Source of the DNA: Hyphomicrobiales bacterium
GTDB lineage: Bacteria; Pseudomonadota; Alphaproteobacteria; Rhizobiales; Beijerinckiaceae
Length of the DNA: 41,268 bases
NCBI GenBank assembly: GCA_947455645.1
Contig: CANGPA010000012.1
Span: 1 to 41,268 of the forward strand
Reading direction: 5' to 3'
Part shown: positions 26,595-36,614 of the stretch, in pieces
Layout of the letters: each line of letters begins with the position of its first letter
Position numbering within the stretch: the first letter of the stretch is position 1
Program-made: the position numbers and the translations under genes
The notes under the pieces: model-generated
Database searches by the model: none
The model's input: only the letters and a program-made list of their open reading frames with translations
Told to the model about the DNA's origin: nothing

Positions 26595-27536
26595 ATGAAG
26601 AGTGTTTCCGACCAGAGCGCGTCTGCGATCCGCGATTTTCTCGCCATGATGGCGGCCGAGCGCGGCGCGGCCAAAAACACGCTTGAAGCCTATCGGCGCG
26701 ACCTTGAGGACGCGGCAGAGCGCCTTGCCGCCCGAAAAATCAGCCTGGATCGCGCCTCAACCCCTGATCTCAGAACGCTTTTTGACGATTATGCCGCCGC
26801 TGGCTTTACCGCCTCGACAACCGCGCGCAAACGCGCGGCGCTGCGGCAACTCTTCCGGTTCCTCTATGCCGAAAAACGCCGGTCGGATGACCCCGCTCAG
26901 GCGCTTGAGGGTCCGAAACGGGGGCGCCCATTGCCCAAAACCCTCGCCATCAAGGATGTTGATCGGCTGATTGAAACGGCTTTGCAGCGAGTTGATCAGG
27001 AGGGGTTGAGCGACGGCGCCCGTCTGCGCGCCGCGCGCCTCGCCGCGCTGCTTGAGCTTCTTTATGCCTCTGGTCTGCGCGTCTCCGAACTGGTTGCGCT
27101 CCCTTTACGCGCCGCGCGAACAAAAGACCGACTGCTCGCCGTCAAAGGCAAAGGCGGGCGCGAACGCCTCGTGCCGCTCACCGACCGGGCGAAAGACGCG
27201 ATGACCCGCTATCTCGACTTGGCCGGCGATGCACTCAAAGCCTCGCCGTGGTTGTTTCCGTCCGACAGTGAGAGCGGACATATGACGCGGCAAGCCTTCG
27301 CGCGCGATTTGAAAGCAGCAGCGGCTGAAGCAGGAATTCCCGCACGGCTCGTCAGCCCGCATGTGTTGCGCCATGCCTTTGCGAGCCATTTATTGCAAGG
27401 TGGCGCGGATTTGCGCATCGTGCAGCAACTCTTGGGTCATGCCGATATCGGCACGACCCAAATTTACACGCATCTTCCGGATGAACGTCTCAAAGGACTC
27501 GTGCGGGATTTGCATCCGCTTTCGAGCAAAGATTAG
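26595..27536 (+). CDS. xerD: Tyrosine recombinase XerD
   Basis: XerD resolves chromosome dimers at dif together with XerC, under FtsK control. The 313-residue protein has the N-terminal SAM-like core-binding domain (about 10-95) and the catalytic domain with arginine in YASGLRVSELVAL, lysine in VKGKGGRERLVPL, HVLRHAFASHLLQGG, the histidine in LLGHADIGTTQIYTH, and the nucleophilic tyrosine just after. It is called XerD rather than XerC from its place next to aroK. The stop codon interlocks with that of convergent metW. Confidence 0.94.
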   Translation: MKSVSDQSASAIRDFLAMMAAERGAAKNTLEAYRRDLEDAAERLAARKISLDRASTPDLRTLFDDYAAAGFTASTTARKRAALRQLFRFLYAEKRRSDDPAQALEGPKRGRPLPKTLAIKDVDRLIETALQRVDQEGLSDGARLRAARLAALLELLYASGLRVSELVALPLRAARTKDRLLAVKGKGGRERLVPLTDRAKDAMTRYLDLAGDALKASPWLFPSDSESGHMTRQAFARDLKAAAAEAGIPARLVSPHVLRHAFASHLLQGGADLRIVQQLLGHADIGTTQIYTHLPDERLKGLVRDLHPLSSKD

Positions 27537-28171
27537 ATTTTCCGTGAAAGCACGAACACGGCCTGCTCGCCAAACAAATTCCAAAACAAGCGCGGCAAGC
27601 GCGTTTCAACCGGCATGCCAAAACGATCGAGTGCAGAAGCATATTCGATCTGCGCGCCCATTTCGTCACACAGATCGATAAAATCATTGATCGTGCAAAA
27701 ATGGATATTGGGAGTCTCATACCAAGAATAAGCGAGATTCTCGGTGACCGGCATGCGCCCTGTGGTCAAAATCTGCAGCCTGATTTTCCAATGTCCGAAA
27801 TTGGGAAAGGAGACAATCGCGCGACGGCCAATGCGCAACATATGATCGATGACATCGCGCGGCTTGCGCATCGCCTGCAGCGTTTGCGACAAAATCACAT
27901 AATCGAATGACGCATCGGGATAATAAACTAGATCCGTATCGGCATCGCCTTGAATAACCGATAGGCCCTTCGCAACACATTCATTCACACCCGATTGAGA
28001 AAGCTCTATGCCGCGCGCGTCGACGCCGCGCTTCTCCGCAAGCAATCTTAGAAGCGAGCCATCCCCGCAACCGACATCAAGAACGCGCGATCCTGCTTCA
28101 ACCAGCGCGGCAAGATTATGCAGATCAACACGCGCGGATGCCGCGTCTTCCGTCAGCGTAATCGGGCTCAT
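27533..28171 (-). CDS. metW: Methionine biosynthesis protein MetW
   Basis: The 212-residue protein is a class I methyltransferase-fold protein with the SAM-site motif [15 protein letters not shown]. MetW accompanies MetX in many Proteobacteria and has been proposed to support homoserine acylation. It begins at ATG 28171, overlapping the metX stop by four bases, so the two are translationally coupled. Its TAA overlaps the xerD TAG by two bases in a convergent arrangement with no room for a terminator. Confidence 0.94.
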   Translation of the reverse strand: MSPITLTEDAASARVDLHNLAALVEAGSRVLDVGCGDGSLLRLLAEKRGVDARGIELSQSGVNECVAKGLSVIQGDADTDLVYYPDASFDYVILSQTLQAMRKPRDVIDHMLRIGRRAIVSFPNFGHWKIRLQILTTGRMPVTENLAYSWYETPNIHFCTINDFIDLCDEMGAQIEYASALDRFGMPVETRLPRLFWNLFGEQAVFVLSRKI

Positions 28172-29361
28172 AATGCGGAATCTCCCGACGCCGGAAGACC
28201 CCGCGCTCGCGCAGCAGAATCAATGAAACCGCGCGTTGTCTTAAACAATTCAGGAACATCAAGCAGAAACGCATCGTGACCTTTGTCGGTTTCAATCTCG
28301 ACAAAAGATACCGATGCACCGGCCGCATTCAACGCATGAACAATGGCGCGCGAATCGCGTGTTGGAAACAACCAATCCGATGTGAATGAAACAACACAGA
28401 ACCGCGTTTTGGCATTTTGGAACGCGCGCGCAAGAACTCCACCATGATCTTTTGCAAGATCAAAATAATCCATCGCACGGGTTAAAAACAGATAAGAGTT
28501 TGCATCAAAGCGCTCAACAAAAGAGCGCCCTTGATAACGCAAATAGGATTCGACTTCGAAATCGGCATCAAATGAAAAAGTCGGTGCAGAACGGTCTTGA
28601 AAATTACGTCCGAATTTTCGATGCAAGGCTTGTTCGGACAAATAAGTGATATGCGCGGCCATGCGTGCCACAGCGAGACCTTTTTCAGGTCGCGTGCCCG
28701 CTTCAAGATAGCGGCCTTTGCGCCAATCAGGATCCGCCATCACCGCCTGACGACCCACTTCATGAAATGCGATATTTTGCGCGGTGTGCTTGGCAGCCGT
28801 TGCAATCGGCATCGCGGCGAACACCCGTTGCGGATAGGTCGCCGCCCATTCAAGCACTTGCATGCCGCCCATCGATCCACCCGCAACACAAAACAGCGTA
28901 TCAATGCCAAAATGATCAACAAGGCGCGCTTGCGCATTGACCATGTCGCGAATGGTGACGACCGGAAAATCAAGCGCATAGGCTTGGCCCGTATCGGGAT
29001 TGATTGAAGCCGGTCCGGTTGTGCCCAGACATGAGCCCAGCACATTGGAGCAGATGATGAAAAAACGCTCCGTATCGAAAGGCTTGCCGGGGCCAACCAT
29101 TGTCTCCCACCATCCCGGTTTTCCGGTGACGGGATTTTCATTCGCCACATGCTGATCGCCCGTCAGCGCATGGCACAGCAAAATCGCATTGGAACGATCA
29201 GCGTTGAGCGTGCCATAAGTTTGATAGGCAATCGCCCAAGGGCCGAGTGTGCCGCCGCCTTCAAGCGCCAAAGGGGCATCCGCACCAAAGCGCACGACCG
29301 CGCTCGAGGGATCAATCGCCTCGTTGCGCCGATCGGACTGTGTTGCCGCGCCGTGGGTCAT
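28168..29361 (-). CDS. metX: Homoserine O-acetyltransferase
   Basis: MetX acylates homoserine, the first committed step of methionine synthesis. The 397-residue alpha/beta hydrolase shows the nucleophile serine in [15 protein letters not shown], the aspartate in [12 protein letters not shown] and the histidine in GHDAFLLD. The ATG at 29361 is preferred because AGGA precedes it by five bases; ATG 29367 or a TTG further up are also in frame. It forms a unit with metW and is divergent from the chorismate mutase gene. I see no SAM riboswitch in front of it. Confidence 0.94.
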   Translation of the reverse strand: MTHGAATQSDRRNEAIDPSSAVVRFGADAPLALEGGGTLGPWAIAYQTYGTLNADRSNAILLCHALTGDQHVANENPVTGKPGWWETMVGPGKPFDTERFFIICSNVLGSCLGTTGPASINPDTGQAYALDFPVVTIRDMVNAQARLVDHFGIDTLFCVAGGSMGGMQVLEWAATYPQRVFAAMPIATAAKHTAQNIAFHEVGRQAVMADPDWRKGRYLEAGTRPEKGLAVARMAAHITYLSEQALHRKFGRNFQDRSAPTFSFDADFEVESYLRYQGRSFVERFDANSYLFLTRAMDYFDLAKDHGGVLARAFQNAKTRFCVVSFTSDWLFPTRDSRAIVHALNAAGASVSFVEIETDKGHDAFLLDVPELFKTTRGFIDSAARARGLPASGDSAL

Positions 29362-29389
29362 CGCCATCCTGAATTCGAAGGTGTCGTTC

Positions 29390-29418
29390 TTTATGCCGAA
29401 CTTAAATACTGGAATCAA
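29390..29418 (-). promoter_or_regulatory. Possible sigma-70-type promoter of metX-metW
   Basis: On the minus strand TTGATT (29413-29418) and CATAAA (29390-29395) are separated by 17 bases, at a plausible distance from the metX start. The match to the consensus is partial, so this is only a candidate. Confidence 0.35.
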
Positions 29419-29534
29419 GAACCTTGGTTTAAGATCAGATCGATCACATGGCTTTGCGTTTCGGGTGCGCCCGTTCTATGACAGGCCGCTTTCTGATTGA
29501 CCCAATTCACTTTAACACCGCGCGGACTTGCCTG

Positions 29535-30374
29535 ATGGCTGACCTCCCTTTGATCGAACCTTCGCTTGCGGATTTGCGCCGCGAAATCGACCGGATCGAT
29601 GCCGAGATGCATGCGCTGCTGATGGAGCGCGGCACTATTATTGATCGCCTGATTGCGGTTAAGAAGACGCAGGATTCGGGTTCAGCCTTCCGCCCGGGGC
29701 GCGAAGCCGCGATGATGAGGGTGCTCGCGGAGCGACATCACGGTCTGCTTCCCTTCGACACGGTCGAGAGCATCTGGCGGGTGATCATTTCAACCTTCAC
29801 CTATGTGCAGGCACCCTACACCGTCCACGCCGATGTGTCGGTCGGCGATGCGCCCATGCGCGATAGCGCGCGGTTTCATTTTGGCTTCACCGTACCCTAT
29901 GTCACGCATCAGGATGCGGCCTCGGTCATTGCCGCCGTCGCGCAGGCTGCAGGCGATCTGGGTATTTTTGCCCTCGCGCCCATGCAGGCTCCAAACGCTT
30001 GGTGGCAGGGGCTGATCGGTGCCCAGAGCCCGAAAATCATTGCGCGTCTGCCTTTTGTGGAGCGGTCGAACCATCCGGCTAGCACACCGGTTTTCGTGAT
30101 CTCGAAGCCCTTGGCCGATGCCGCCGTGCGGGAACGGATTGTATATGCCGCGCATGCGAAAGGATGGACGGACACGCTTGTGCCCAAGCTCGAAGCCGCC
30201 GCCGTCAGCGTCGAAGGCTTTGCGGCCGACGGGCAAGATCAGACCGCGCTTTTGATGTCCGCGCCGGAGGCTTTGAACCCTGCGGCACTGCTCGCGCTTT
30301 TCGCAAGCCTTGGTGTTGCTCTATCTGATACGACTGAAGTCGGCAGCCACGCGGCCCGCTTTCATCTCGCCTGA
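29535..30374 (+). CDS. Chorismate mutase-domain protein with an uncharacterised C-terminal domain
   Basis: Residues about 8-95 form an AroQ-type chorismate mutase with [20 protein letters not shown] and [10 protein letters not shown]; the enzyme makes prephenate from chorismate. Residues about 95-279 do not show the motifs of prephenate dehydratase, prephenate dehydrogenase or DAHP synthase, and I cannot name this domain. I chose ATG 29535 (279 residues); the open frame extends 29 codons upstream without family likeness. hisC and tyrC follow on the same strand, which fits a role in tyrosine and phenylalanine synthesis. Confidence 0.87.
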   Translation: MADLPLIEPSLADLRREIDRIDAEMHALLMERGTIIDRLIAVKKTQDSGSAFRPGREAAMMRVLAERHHGLLPFDTVESIWRVIISTFTYVQAPYTVHADVSVGDAPMRDSARFHFGFTVPYVTHQDAASVIAAVAQAAGDLGIFALAPMQAPNAWWQGLIGAQSPKIIARLPFVERSNHPASTPVFVISKPLADAAVRERIVYAAHAKGWTDTLVPKLEAAAVSVEGFAADGQDQTALLMSAPEALNPAALLALFASLGVALSDTTEVGSHAARFHLA

Positions 30375-30445
30375 TTTCTGATCCCGTTCGGACCTGCCCT
30401 ATAACTTCTGTGCAAAATCATACATCCATGCAAAACGGTAGCCCC

Positions 30446-31552
30446 ATGCAAGATCGTCCCATCCCCCGCCCCGGCGTAATGGCCATCGACGCTTATGTGC
30501 CCGGCAAGAGTGCTGCGGCCGGTACCGGCAAAATCTATAAGCTCTCCTCCAACGAGACCCCGCTTGGCGCGTCGCCGAAAGCCATCGAGGCGTTCAAAAC
30601 CGTTGCCGACAAGCTCGAACTTTATCCGGATGGATCAGCATCGCGGTTGCGTGACGCGATCGGCGCACGTTATGGCCTTGATCCTGCGCGAATTGTTTGC
30701 GGTGCGGGTTCGGATGAGATTCTTTCCCTCATCACCAATGCCTATATTGGGCCCGGCGATGAAGGCATTTTCACAACGCATGGTTTTCTCGTTTACAAAA
30801 TTGCCATTCAAGCCGCGGGCGGCGTTCCCGTTGTGGCCGCAGAAAAGGACTTCCGCACGGATGTTGATGCGATCTTGGCAAAGGTAAGCCCGCGCACAAA
30901 AATCGTTTTTCTTGCCAATCCGAACAATCCAACCGGCACTTATATTCCGTTTGACGAGGTCAAGCGTCTTCATGCCGGATTGCCGCGCCATGTCGTGTTG
31001 GTGCTCGACGCAGCCTATGCGGAATATGTTCGGCGCAACGATTACGCGTCCGGCATTGAGCTTGTGGCGACGAGCGAGAATGTCGTGATGACGCGCACCT
31101 TCTCGAAAATTTATGGTCTCGCAATGTTGCGTTTGGGATGGTGCTATGCGCCAGCCGGAATCATTGATGCGCTCAATCGCATTCGTGGTCCCTTTAACGT
31201 GAATGGACCGGCGCTTGAAGCGGGCATTGCCGCGCTGAATGATGAAGAGCACCTCGCAAAAACGCTCGCACATAATGATCGCTGGTTGCCTTGGCTCGAA
31301 AGCGAAATCAGCAAGCTCGGCATCACAGTCACACCAAGCGTCGGAAATTTTCTGTTGCTGCATTTTCCGAAAACGACAGGCAAGACCGCGAAAGATGCCG
31401 ACGCGGCTTTGTCAGCGGAAGGTCTCGTTTTGCGTGGCGTAGCAGCCTATGGCTTACCCGATTGTTTGCGTTTGACGATCGGGCCTGAAGAAGCCAATCG
31501 CAAAGTCGTTGATGTGCTGACCAAATTTATGGCGGGAGCCGCTCGTGCCTGA
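30446..31552 (+). CDS. hisC: Histidinol-phosphate aminotransferase (HisC family)
   Basis: This PLP-dependent class I/II aminotransferase of 368 residues has the PLP lysine in [15 protein letters not shown] and the family start [11 protein letters not shown], with [10 protein letters not shown] and [11 protein letters not shown]. HisC converts imidazole acetol phosphate to histidinol phosphate, and many HisC enzymes also transaminate aromatic keto acids. Its place between chorismate mutase and tyrC suggests the aromatic role here. The start is uncertain: GTG 30410, ATG 30428 and ATG 30446 are in frame; I prefer 30446 because it gives the usual family length. Confidence 0.93.
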   Translation: MQDRPIPRPGVMAIDAYVPGKSAAAGTGKIYKLSSNETPLGASPKAIEAFKTVADKLELYPDGSASRLRDAIGARYGLDPARIVCGAGSDEILSLITNAYIGPGDEGIFTTHGFLVYKIAIQAAGGVPVVAAEKDFRTDVDAILAKVSPRTKIVFLANPNNPTGTYIPFDEVKRLHAGLPRHVVLVLDAAYAEYVRRNDYASGIELVATSENVVMTRTFSKIYGLAMLRLGWCYAPAGIIDALNRIRGPFNVNGPALEAGIAALNDEEHLAKTLAHNDRWLPWLESEISKLGITVTPSVGNFLLLHFPKTTGKTAKDADAALSAEGLVLRGVAAYGLPDCLRLTIGPEEANRKVVDVLTKFMAGAARA

Positions 31553-32501
31553 TCATCTCGGCGCTCCGCTGGACAATCCTGTTTTTGAACGCCTCGCACT
31601 GGTCGGACTTGGTTTGATCGGTTCATCTTTGGCGCGTGTCGCGCGTCGGAAAAATCTCGCGCGCGAAATTATTGCCATTGACGCATCGGCGACGGTGCGA
31701 GATCGCGTGCAAAAACTCGACCTTGCAAATCACGTCACCGGTGATGCTGCAGAAGGCGTAAGCAATGCCGATTGCATCATTTTGTGCGTGCCAGTCGGCG
31801 TTTGCGGTGTCGTGGCGGAAGCGATGAAAACCGGACTCAAAGCGGGCGCAATCATCTCCGATGTTGGCTCAGTCAAAGGCTCTGTAGTTGCCCAAGTGGA
31901 ACCGCATCTGCCCGCCGGCGTTCATTTCGTGCCCGCGCATCCCGTTGCGGGTACAGAACAATCGGGACCGGATGCGGGATTTGCATCGCTCTTTCACAAT
32001 CGCTGGTGCATTTTGACACCGCCCGATGGTACAAATTCTGATGCGGTTGCGCGGATGCGGGCGTTCTGGGAAGGCGCAGGATCGAATGTTGAGGAAATGA
32101 CTCCGCCTCATCATGATTTGGTTCTCGCGATCACGAGTCATCTGCCGCATTTGATTGCTTATAACATTGTCGGCACTGCGGCAGATCTTGAAGCCGTTAC
32201 GCAATCGGAAGTGATCAAATTCTCGGCCGGTGGTTTTCGCGATTTCACCCGCATTGCTGCGTCTGATCCAACCATGTGGCGCGATGTGTTTTTGAACAAT
32301 AAAGACGCGGTGCTCGAAATGCTCGGCCGCTTCACGGAAGATCTTTCAGCACTACAGCGCGCCATTCGGTGGGGTGATGGCGATGCGTTGTTTGATCATT
32401 TCACACGCACACGCGCCATTCGCCGTTCTATTATTGAAATCGGTCAAGACTCTGCCGCGCCCGATTTCGGCCGCCAACCAAAAGAAAATGACGCTCAATA
32501 A
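31545..32501 (+). CDS. tyrC: Prephenate/arogenate dehydrogenase
   Basis: The 318-residue protein is a TyrA/TyrC-type dehydrogenase making the tyrosine precursor. It has the NAD-binding motif [17 protein letters not shown] near residue 17, the catalytic-site segment [14 protein letters not shown] with its histidine, and [15 protein letters not shown]. The GTG start overlaps the hisC stop by eight bases and has GGGAG about eight bases upstream. Its 3' end overlaps that of a convergent DUF2125 gene by seven bases. Whether it prefers prephenate or arogenate cannot be read from the sequence. Confidence 0.93.
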   Translation: MPDHLGAPLDNPVFERLALVGLGLIGSSLARVARRKNLAREIIAIDASATVRDRVQKLDLANHVTGDAAEGVSNADCIILCVPVGVCGVVAEAMKTGLKAGAIISDVGSVKGSVVAQVEPHLPAGVHFVPAHPVAGTEQSGPDAGFASLFHNRWCILTPPDGTNSDAVARMRAFWEGAGSNVEEMTPPHHDLVLAITSHLPHLIAYNIVGTAADLEAVTQSEVIKFSAGGFRDFTRIAASDPTMWRDVFLNNKDAVLEMLGRFTEDLSALQRAIRWGDGDALFDHFTRTRAIRRSIIEIGQDSAAPDFGRQPKENDAQ

Positions 32502-33475
32502 AGCGGCTGCAAGTCGGCGAGCTTCAAAGGACCCAGCAACAGACGACCTTTGGTCATTGTGAGCGGCAAACGCACATCGCCCGCCATCATGTCGGCCAAT
32601 TGACCCATGCCGATTTCTTTTAAAAGATCGCGCAAGCCCGTTGCCGCAACATCGACTTTGCCGGTTGGACGCCGTTGTTCATCAAGGCTGATCGTTCCGG
32701 TCACATTTAGATTTTGCTCGCCGCGGTTGACGGTCAATTGATCGAGGATGAGCTTACCATCCGCCTTGCGCCAAGTTTCGATCGCATTGGTTCCGGAGCG
32801 TTCAAGCAAAGCGACACCTTGATTGATACGACCTGCAATATGGGCATCAAGGGGTGCGCCCGCGATGCTGTCGAGCGAAGCCTTGGCCACATCAGCTGCA
32901 AATTCAACATCGATCGGCGTTCCGGTTTCAACCGGACGCTTTCGAATGTGCGTTTCGATCTGCGCAAGATGAGCCGTCTCGTTTTGGGCGGTCGATTTGA
33001 TCACGACGTCTTTCGCTTCAAGCGAAATCCGGTCGGCCGTAACTGGTGTTTCGAGATGAACACTTGCTCGGAAAATCGACCAATTCATGTCGGTCGAATG
33101 ACCCTCGGAACTGACAAGCGAGAGCGGTGCCGCGATCTCGATAAGCATTAAACGGGGTTGATAGATTTGCGAGAGGGCCATCACCCTTGATGCGGTGATC
33201 GTGATGGGACGCTCGCCCAAAATGATGAGTTTGGCTTGGCGACATTCCGCTTCGATCCGGAAAGGAAATCCGCCGATGGAGCGCTCGCCGCAGGACCAGG
33301 CTCGGCCACGCGACGCTTCCGCCGCAATCGCTTGATCAAATTCTTTTTCCGCCAAGCTGGAAGCAACAAGCCACCATACCGAGGCGGCCACACCGAGCAA
33401 CAGGAGAACAAGAGGCATCCCATAAAGCCCGATCCGGGAATGGGCTTTAGACGCGGATGTCGCGGATGTCGTCAC
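32495..33475 (-). CDS. DUF2125 domain-containing protein (copy 1)
   Basis: This 326-residue protein has an N-terminal membrane anchor (GMPLVLLLLGVAASVWWLVA) and a large extracytoplasmic part matching the DUF2125 family, whose function is unknown. It shares with copy 2 the motif WxCGE...GFPFRxEAxC with two cysteines, and the C-terminal [20 protein letters not shown]. The start may be GTG 33475 (GAGG eight bases upstream) or TTG 33502. The N-terminus contains a 9-bp tandem repeat coding for TSATSA. Confidence 0.85.
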   Translation of the reverse strand: MTTSATSASKAHSRIGLYGMPLVLLLLGVAASVWWLVASSLAEKEFDQAIAAEASRGRAWSCGERSIGGFPFRIEAECRQAKLIILGERPITITASRVMALSQIYQPRLMLIEIAAPLSLVSSEGHSTDMNWSIFRASVHLETPVTADRISLEAKDVVIKSTAQNETAHLAQIETHIRKRPVETGTPIDVEFAADVAKASLDSIAGAPLDAHIAGRINQGVALLERSGTNAIETWRKADGKLILDQLTVNRGEQNLNVTGTISLDEQRRPTGKVDVAATGLRDLLKEIGMGQLADMMAGDVRLPLTMTKGRLLLGPLKLADLQPLY

Positions 33476-33582
33476 AAATAAGGCCTCGAAAGACGGGTTC
33501 AAAGCCTTCTACCGACTGGAGGGCGGATCGCCAAGCATCAGAGGGCTTGCCGCCGACAAATCACTCCGTTAGGTCACAGCTT

Positions 33583-34125
33583 ATGTCCGAAACCAAGCGC
33601 GACGATCTCTGGATATTTGGCTATGGCTCGCTGATGTGGCGTCCGGGCTTTGATTGGGTTGAGCGGCTTCCGGCGACACTCTCGGGTTATCATCGCGCCT
33701 TGTGTATTCTGTCGGTCCATCATCGCGGCACGCCCGAGCGACCCGGACTGGTTTTAGGTCTTGATCGGGGCGGATCATGTCGAGGCGTCGCTTTTAGGGT
33801 CGATCCTTCAAAGGCTGAAGAGACGCTGGCCTATCTACGCGAGCGCGAACAAGTGACATCCGTCTATCTCGAAACCCGACATCGGTTACGCCTGATCGAC
33901 GGGCGACTGGTTATGGGCGTTGCTTTCACGGTCGATCGCACACATGCGCAATATGCGCACGGGCTCACCCATGAATCCTTGCTTGAAAAAGTCAGGCACA
34001 GTGTTGGCGTATCTGGTCGCAACCCTGATTATGTCAGGGCGACAGTCGCCGAACTGGAAAAGCTCGGCCTCCACGATCACACACTCGCCCGTCTCGTAGC
34101 CGCACTTGATCGTGAAGGCGTTTAG
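33583..34125 (+). CDS. Gamma-glutamylcyclotransferase, ChaC family
   Basis: ChaC-type enzymes degrade glutathione to 5-oxoproline and Cys-Gly in the cytosol. The 180-residue protein has the substrate-loop motif WIFGYGSLMWRPGFDW near the start, and LREREQVTSVYLE, which holds the expected catalytic glutamate. The ATG at 33583 has AGGT nine bases upstream; the open frame starts 42 codons earlier within the divergent DUF2125 gene. It lies between two DUF2125 genes. Confidence 0.9.
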   Translation: MSETKRDDLWIFGYGSLMWRPGFDWVERLPATLSGYHRALCILSVHHRGTPERPGLVLGLDRGGSCRGVAFRVDPSKAEETLAYLREREQVTSVYLETRHRLRLIDGRLVMGVAFTVDRTHAQYAHGLTHESLLEKVRHSVGVSGRNPDYVRATVAELEKLGLHDHTLARLVAALDREGV

Positions 34126-34177
34126 GACCGAAACGACCGATTGACCTCATCATTTGTGGCCATGATTATTTGAGACC

Positions 34178-35170
34178 TCAATACAGAGGTGCCAATTCAC
34201 CCATCCGATAAGGCCCAACCGTCACCACACCATTGGTGACGACAACAGGCAAACGTATTTCAATCTCGTCACGATCCATATCGGGATTAAAGACCACACC
34301 GCCGAGGACATTGCCAATACCGGTCGCATGAATGTCAAAGGATCCGTCCAAGCGGTGATCGTCCGTGATGCGGGTATTGCCTCTGAGATACAAATCCTGT
34401 TTGGGACGCTTGAGCGATAAGTGATCAACAACCAAACGCCCGCCCGATTTTTGAAATGCGTCAAGGCCATTGACGTTCAAAAGGGCCGCCGCGCCATCAA
34501 TACGACCTTCAAATGTTGCGCGGTAGCCGGGTGCCCCCAAAGCCGCGAAATCAAGAAAATCCGCTGACGCATTGATATCAATCCCATTAAGGGCGCCGGC
34601 AGAAAGATCGCTCGAAGCAAGATTACGACGAATATCGGCTGTGCCGTGAGCAAGCTTCATTGTGCCACGCGACAGAATATCATTGATGACGAGTTCTTCC
34701 GTGGTCACAGACATTTCTTTCGGATCAAATCCAAATCCGGTGCGAAGAGCCGCTGTGAAGGCGTGCCACTGCGCAACCGTTGATGTGTGATTGTCTCGCG
34801 CCAATATCAGTGGTGATCCAATTTCAATCCAAACGTGGAACGGATTGAAGATCGAACTGGTGAGAAGCAAGGAAGGGACCGACATCTCAACCGGAGACGC
34901 CCCCGCAACTGTAGCCGTCAAAGACTTGCATTGGGCTTCGGTGCGGAAGGGAAATCCCGTATAAAACCACTCACCGCAGGCCCAAATTCGACCCTGAGTC
35001 CGTTCGTCTTCGATGAAGCGGCTGATTTGCGATTTCATCATACTGGTGGCCGTCAACCACCAGACAGACATTAGGACGGCAAGTGCAAGCAACGTGCTTA
35101 AGACCGCAAAAATATTTCGGCGTATCGAGCGGCGTTCAACCCATGTATGACCGAGCGTTGCCGTTTGCAT
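34178..35170 (-). CDS. DUF2125 domain-containing protein (copy 2)
   Basis: This 330-residue paralogue of copy 1 has an N-terminal anchor (about 20-42), ACGEWFYTGFPFRTEAQC with the two conserved cysteines, and the same type of C-terminus, VTNGVVTVGPYRMGELAPLY. The start ATG has AGGAGG at a good distance. Function unknown. It lies convergent with chaC, 52 bases from its stop. No terminator is evident between them. Confidence 0.87.
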   Translation of the reverse strand: MQTATLGHTWVERRSIRRNIFAVLSTLLALAVLMSVWWLTATSMMKSQISRFIEDERTQGRIWACGEWFYTGFPFRTEAQCKSLTATVAGASPVEMSVPSLLLTSSIFNPFHVWIEIGSPLILARDNHTSTVAQWHAFTAALRTGFGFDPKEMSVTTEELVINDILSRGTMKLAHGTADIRRNLASSDLSAGALNGIDINASADFLDFAALGAPGYRATFEGRIDGAAALLNVNGLDAFQKSGGRLVVDHLSLKRPKQDLYLRGNTRITDDHRLDGSFDIHATGIGNVLGGVVFNPDMDRDEIEIRLPVVVTNGVVTVGPYRMGELAPLY

Positions 35171-35249
35171 GACGAATCCTCCTCACGCTTACGTTGCGTT
35201 AAGAGTGTATGTTAAATTTTAATTTTGGCAATGGGCTATTCTGTGACCG

Positions 35250-36467
35250 TCAAAAGCCCGGCAAGGCCTCGCCCCGCATCAATTTCGGCAGATGCGGATT
35301 GGAGGCTGAGGCTTCGCGCATGAGGCGTGTTTTCACCGAAGGGAGGCGGTCAACAATGCCAAGACCAAGATCGCGCAGCAAACGCACCGGCATCGCATCA
35401 TTTGAAAACAAACGATTGAGCGCATCAGTCACGCTGGCCATCGCAACCGTATCGGCGCGACGCGCGCGGTCATAAGCATCAATCACTTGGGCGGAGCCGG
35501 GATCAAGTCCCAATGCACAATGATCGGAAATGAGTTCAACCAGTGCCGCAACATCACGCAGTCCCAGATTTAATCCTTGGCCCGCAATGGGATGAATGAG
35601 GTGAGCAGCATCCCCAACCAGAGCAAGCCGCGCGGCGCCGAATTTGCGTGCAAGGCCAAACCCCAAAGGATAGGCGCGAGGGCGTGTCAGCAGGGACAGG
35701 CGACCCAATTTGAACCCGGCCCGTTTTTCGATTTCATCGAGAAGAGACAGATCATCACGCGCAAGGAGCGCCGGGACCCGTTCATCACGTTCGGTCCAAA
35801 CCATCGAAAAGCGTTTGTCTGCTAGGGGCAGAATGGCGAAGGGCCCCGATGGCAAGAAATGCTCTTCCGCCCGGCCTTCCAGCGAGCGCTCCGTGCCGAT
35901 CGTCGCCACGATACCGGATTGTCGATAAGACCAATGCGCCCAGCCGATATTGGCCTGTTCACGCAGGCGCGAACGCGCGCCATCACACGCAATCACGAGG
36001 CTGGCGCGCATTATCCGCTCTTGGGACAATGTTAAGGTTGCGCCCGCTTCATCGGCGCGAGAATCTTCAACGCTGCCTTCGATCACTTCGACACCGGATG
36101 ACACCAAAGCCGCGTGCAGCGCCTTTAGCGGTGCGGCTTCAGGCACCATATGGGCGAAGGGCTCGCCGGGCGTAGCCTCGCCACCAAATGTCAGAAAAAT
36201 CGGCCGTACCGGATCTTCCAAACGGCTATCTGTGATCACCATCTCGCGAATGGGTTCTGCCGCACCGGCAACACGGTGCCAAATGCCGAGCGCTTCGAAC
36301 AAACGTCGTGAACCCGCTGATAAAGCAAAGGCGCGATCTTCAGCTTGGGGACCGGCGCGATCGATCAGGGCAACCGACAAGGCGCCGCGTCTGACCCGCG
36401 ACAGAGCGAGCGCAAGACTGGTGCCCACGAGCCCGCCACCGGCTATGACGACATCGAACCGCCGCAT
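35250..36467 (-). CDS. UbiH/UbiF/COQ6-type FAD monooxygenase
   Basis: This 405-residue flavoprotein monooxygenase probably hydroxylates an intermediate of ubiquinone synthesis. It shows the FAD dinucleotide-binding motif VVIAGGGLVGTSLALALS at the N-terminus and the second FAD motif ALVGDAAHLIHPIAGQGLNLG, as in the UbiH family. Which ring position it hydroxylates cannot be decided. Start is ATG 36467; the 147-base gap to divergent tesB holds both promoters. Confidence 0.92.
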   Translation of the reverse strand: MRRFDVVIAGGGLVGTSLALALSRVRRGALSVALIDRAGPQAEDRAFALSAGSRRLFEALGIWHRVAGAAEPIREMVITDSRLEDPVRPIFLTFGGEATPGEPFAHMVPEAAPLKALHAALVSSGVEVIEGSVEDSRADEAGATLTLSQERIMRASLVIACDGARSRLREQANIGWAHWSYRQSGIVATIGTERSLEGRAEEHFLPSGPFAILPLADKRFSMVWTERDERVPALLARDDLSLLDEIEKRAGFKLGRLSLLTRPRAYPLGFGLARKFGAARLALVGDAAHLIHPIAGQGLNLGLRDVAALVELISDHCALGLDPGSAQVIDAYDRARRADTVAMASVTDALNRLFSNDAMPVRLLRDLGLGIVDRLPSVKTRLMREASASNPHLPKLMRGEALPGF

Positions 36468-36614
36468 GACCTTGTCACTCCTATTCCGGATCTGCTTCTA
36501 CGCGGGCAAAGCAAGCCGTGCAATGCGACGAAATTGGATTCCGGGGCGTTTGGAGGCTGGCGCTTCCTGAGGAACTGGCGCAGTCTTGCGCGCGTTGAAC
36601 CTCAAAGGACCGAT

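Noticed and set aside
29362-29534. Possible SAM riboswitch before metX
   Set aside because: SAM-II riboswitches occur before metX in some Alphaproteobacteria, but I find neither the conserved stem nor the pseudoknot sequence here.
30635-31363. 242-codon minus-strand open frame
   Set aside because: Antisense to hisC; sequence is low in family-like motifs and rich in His/Arg/Cys as expected from a shadow.
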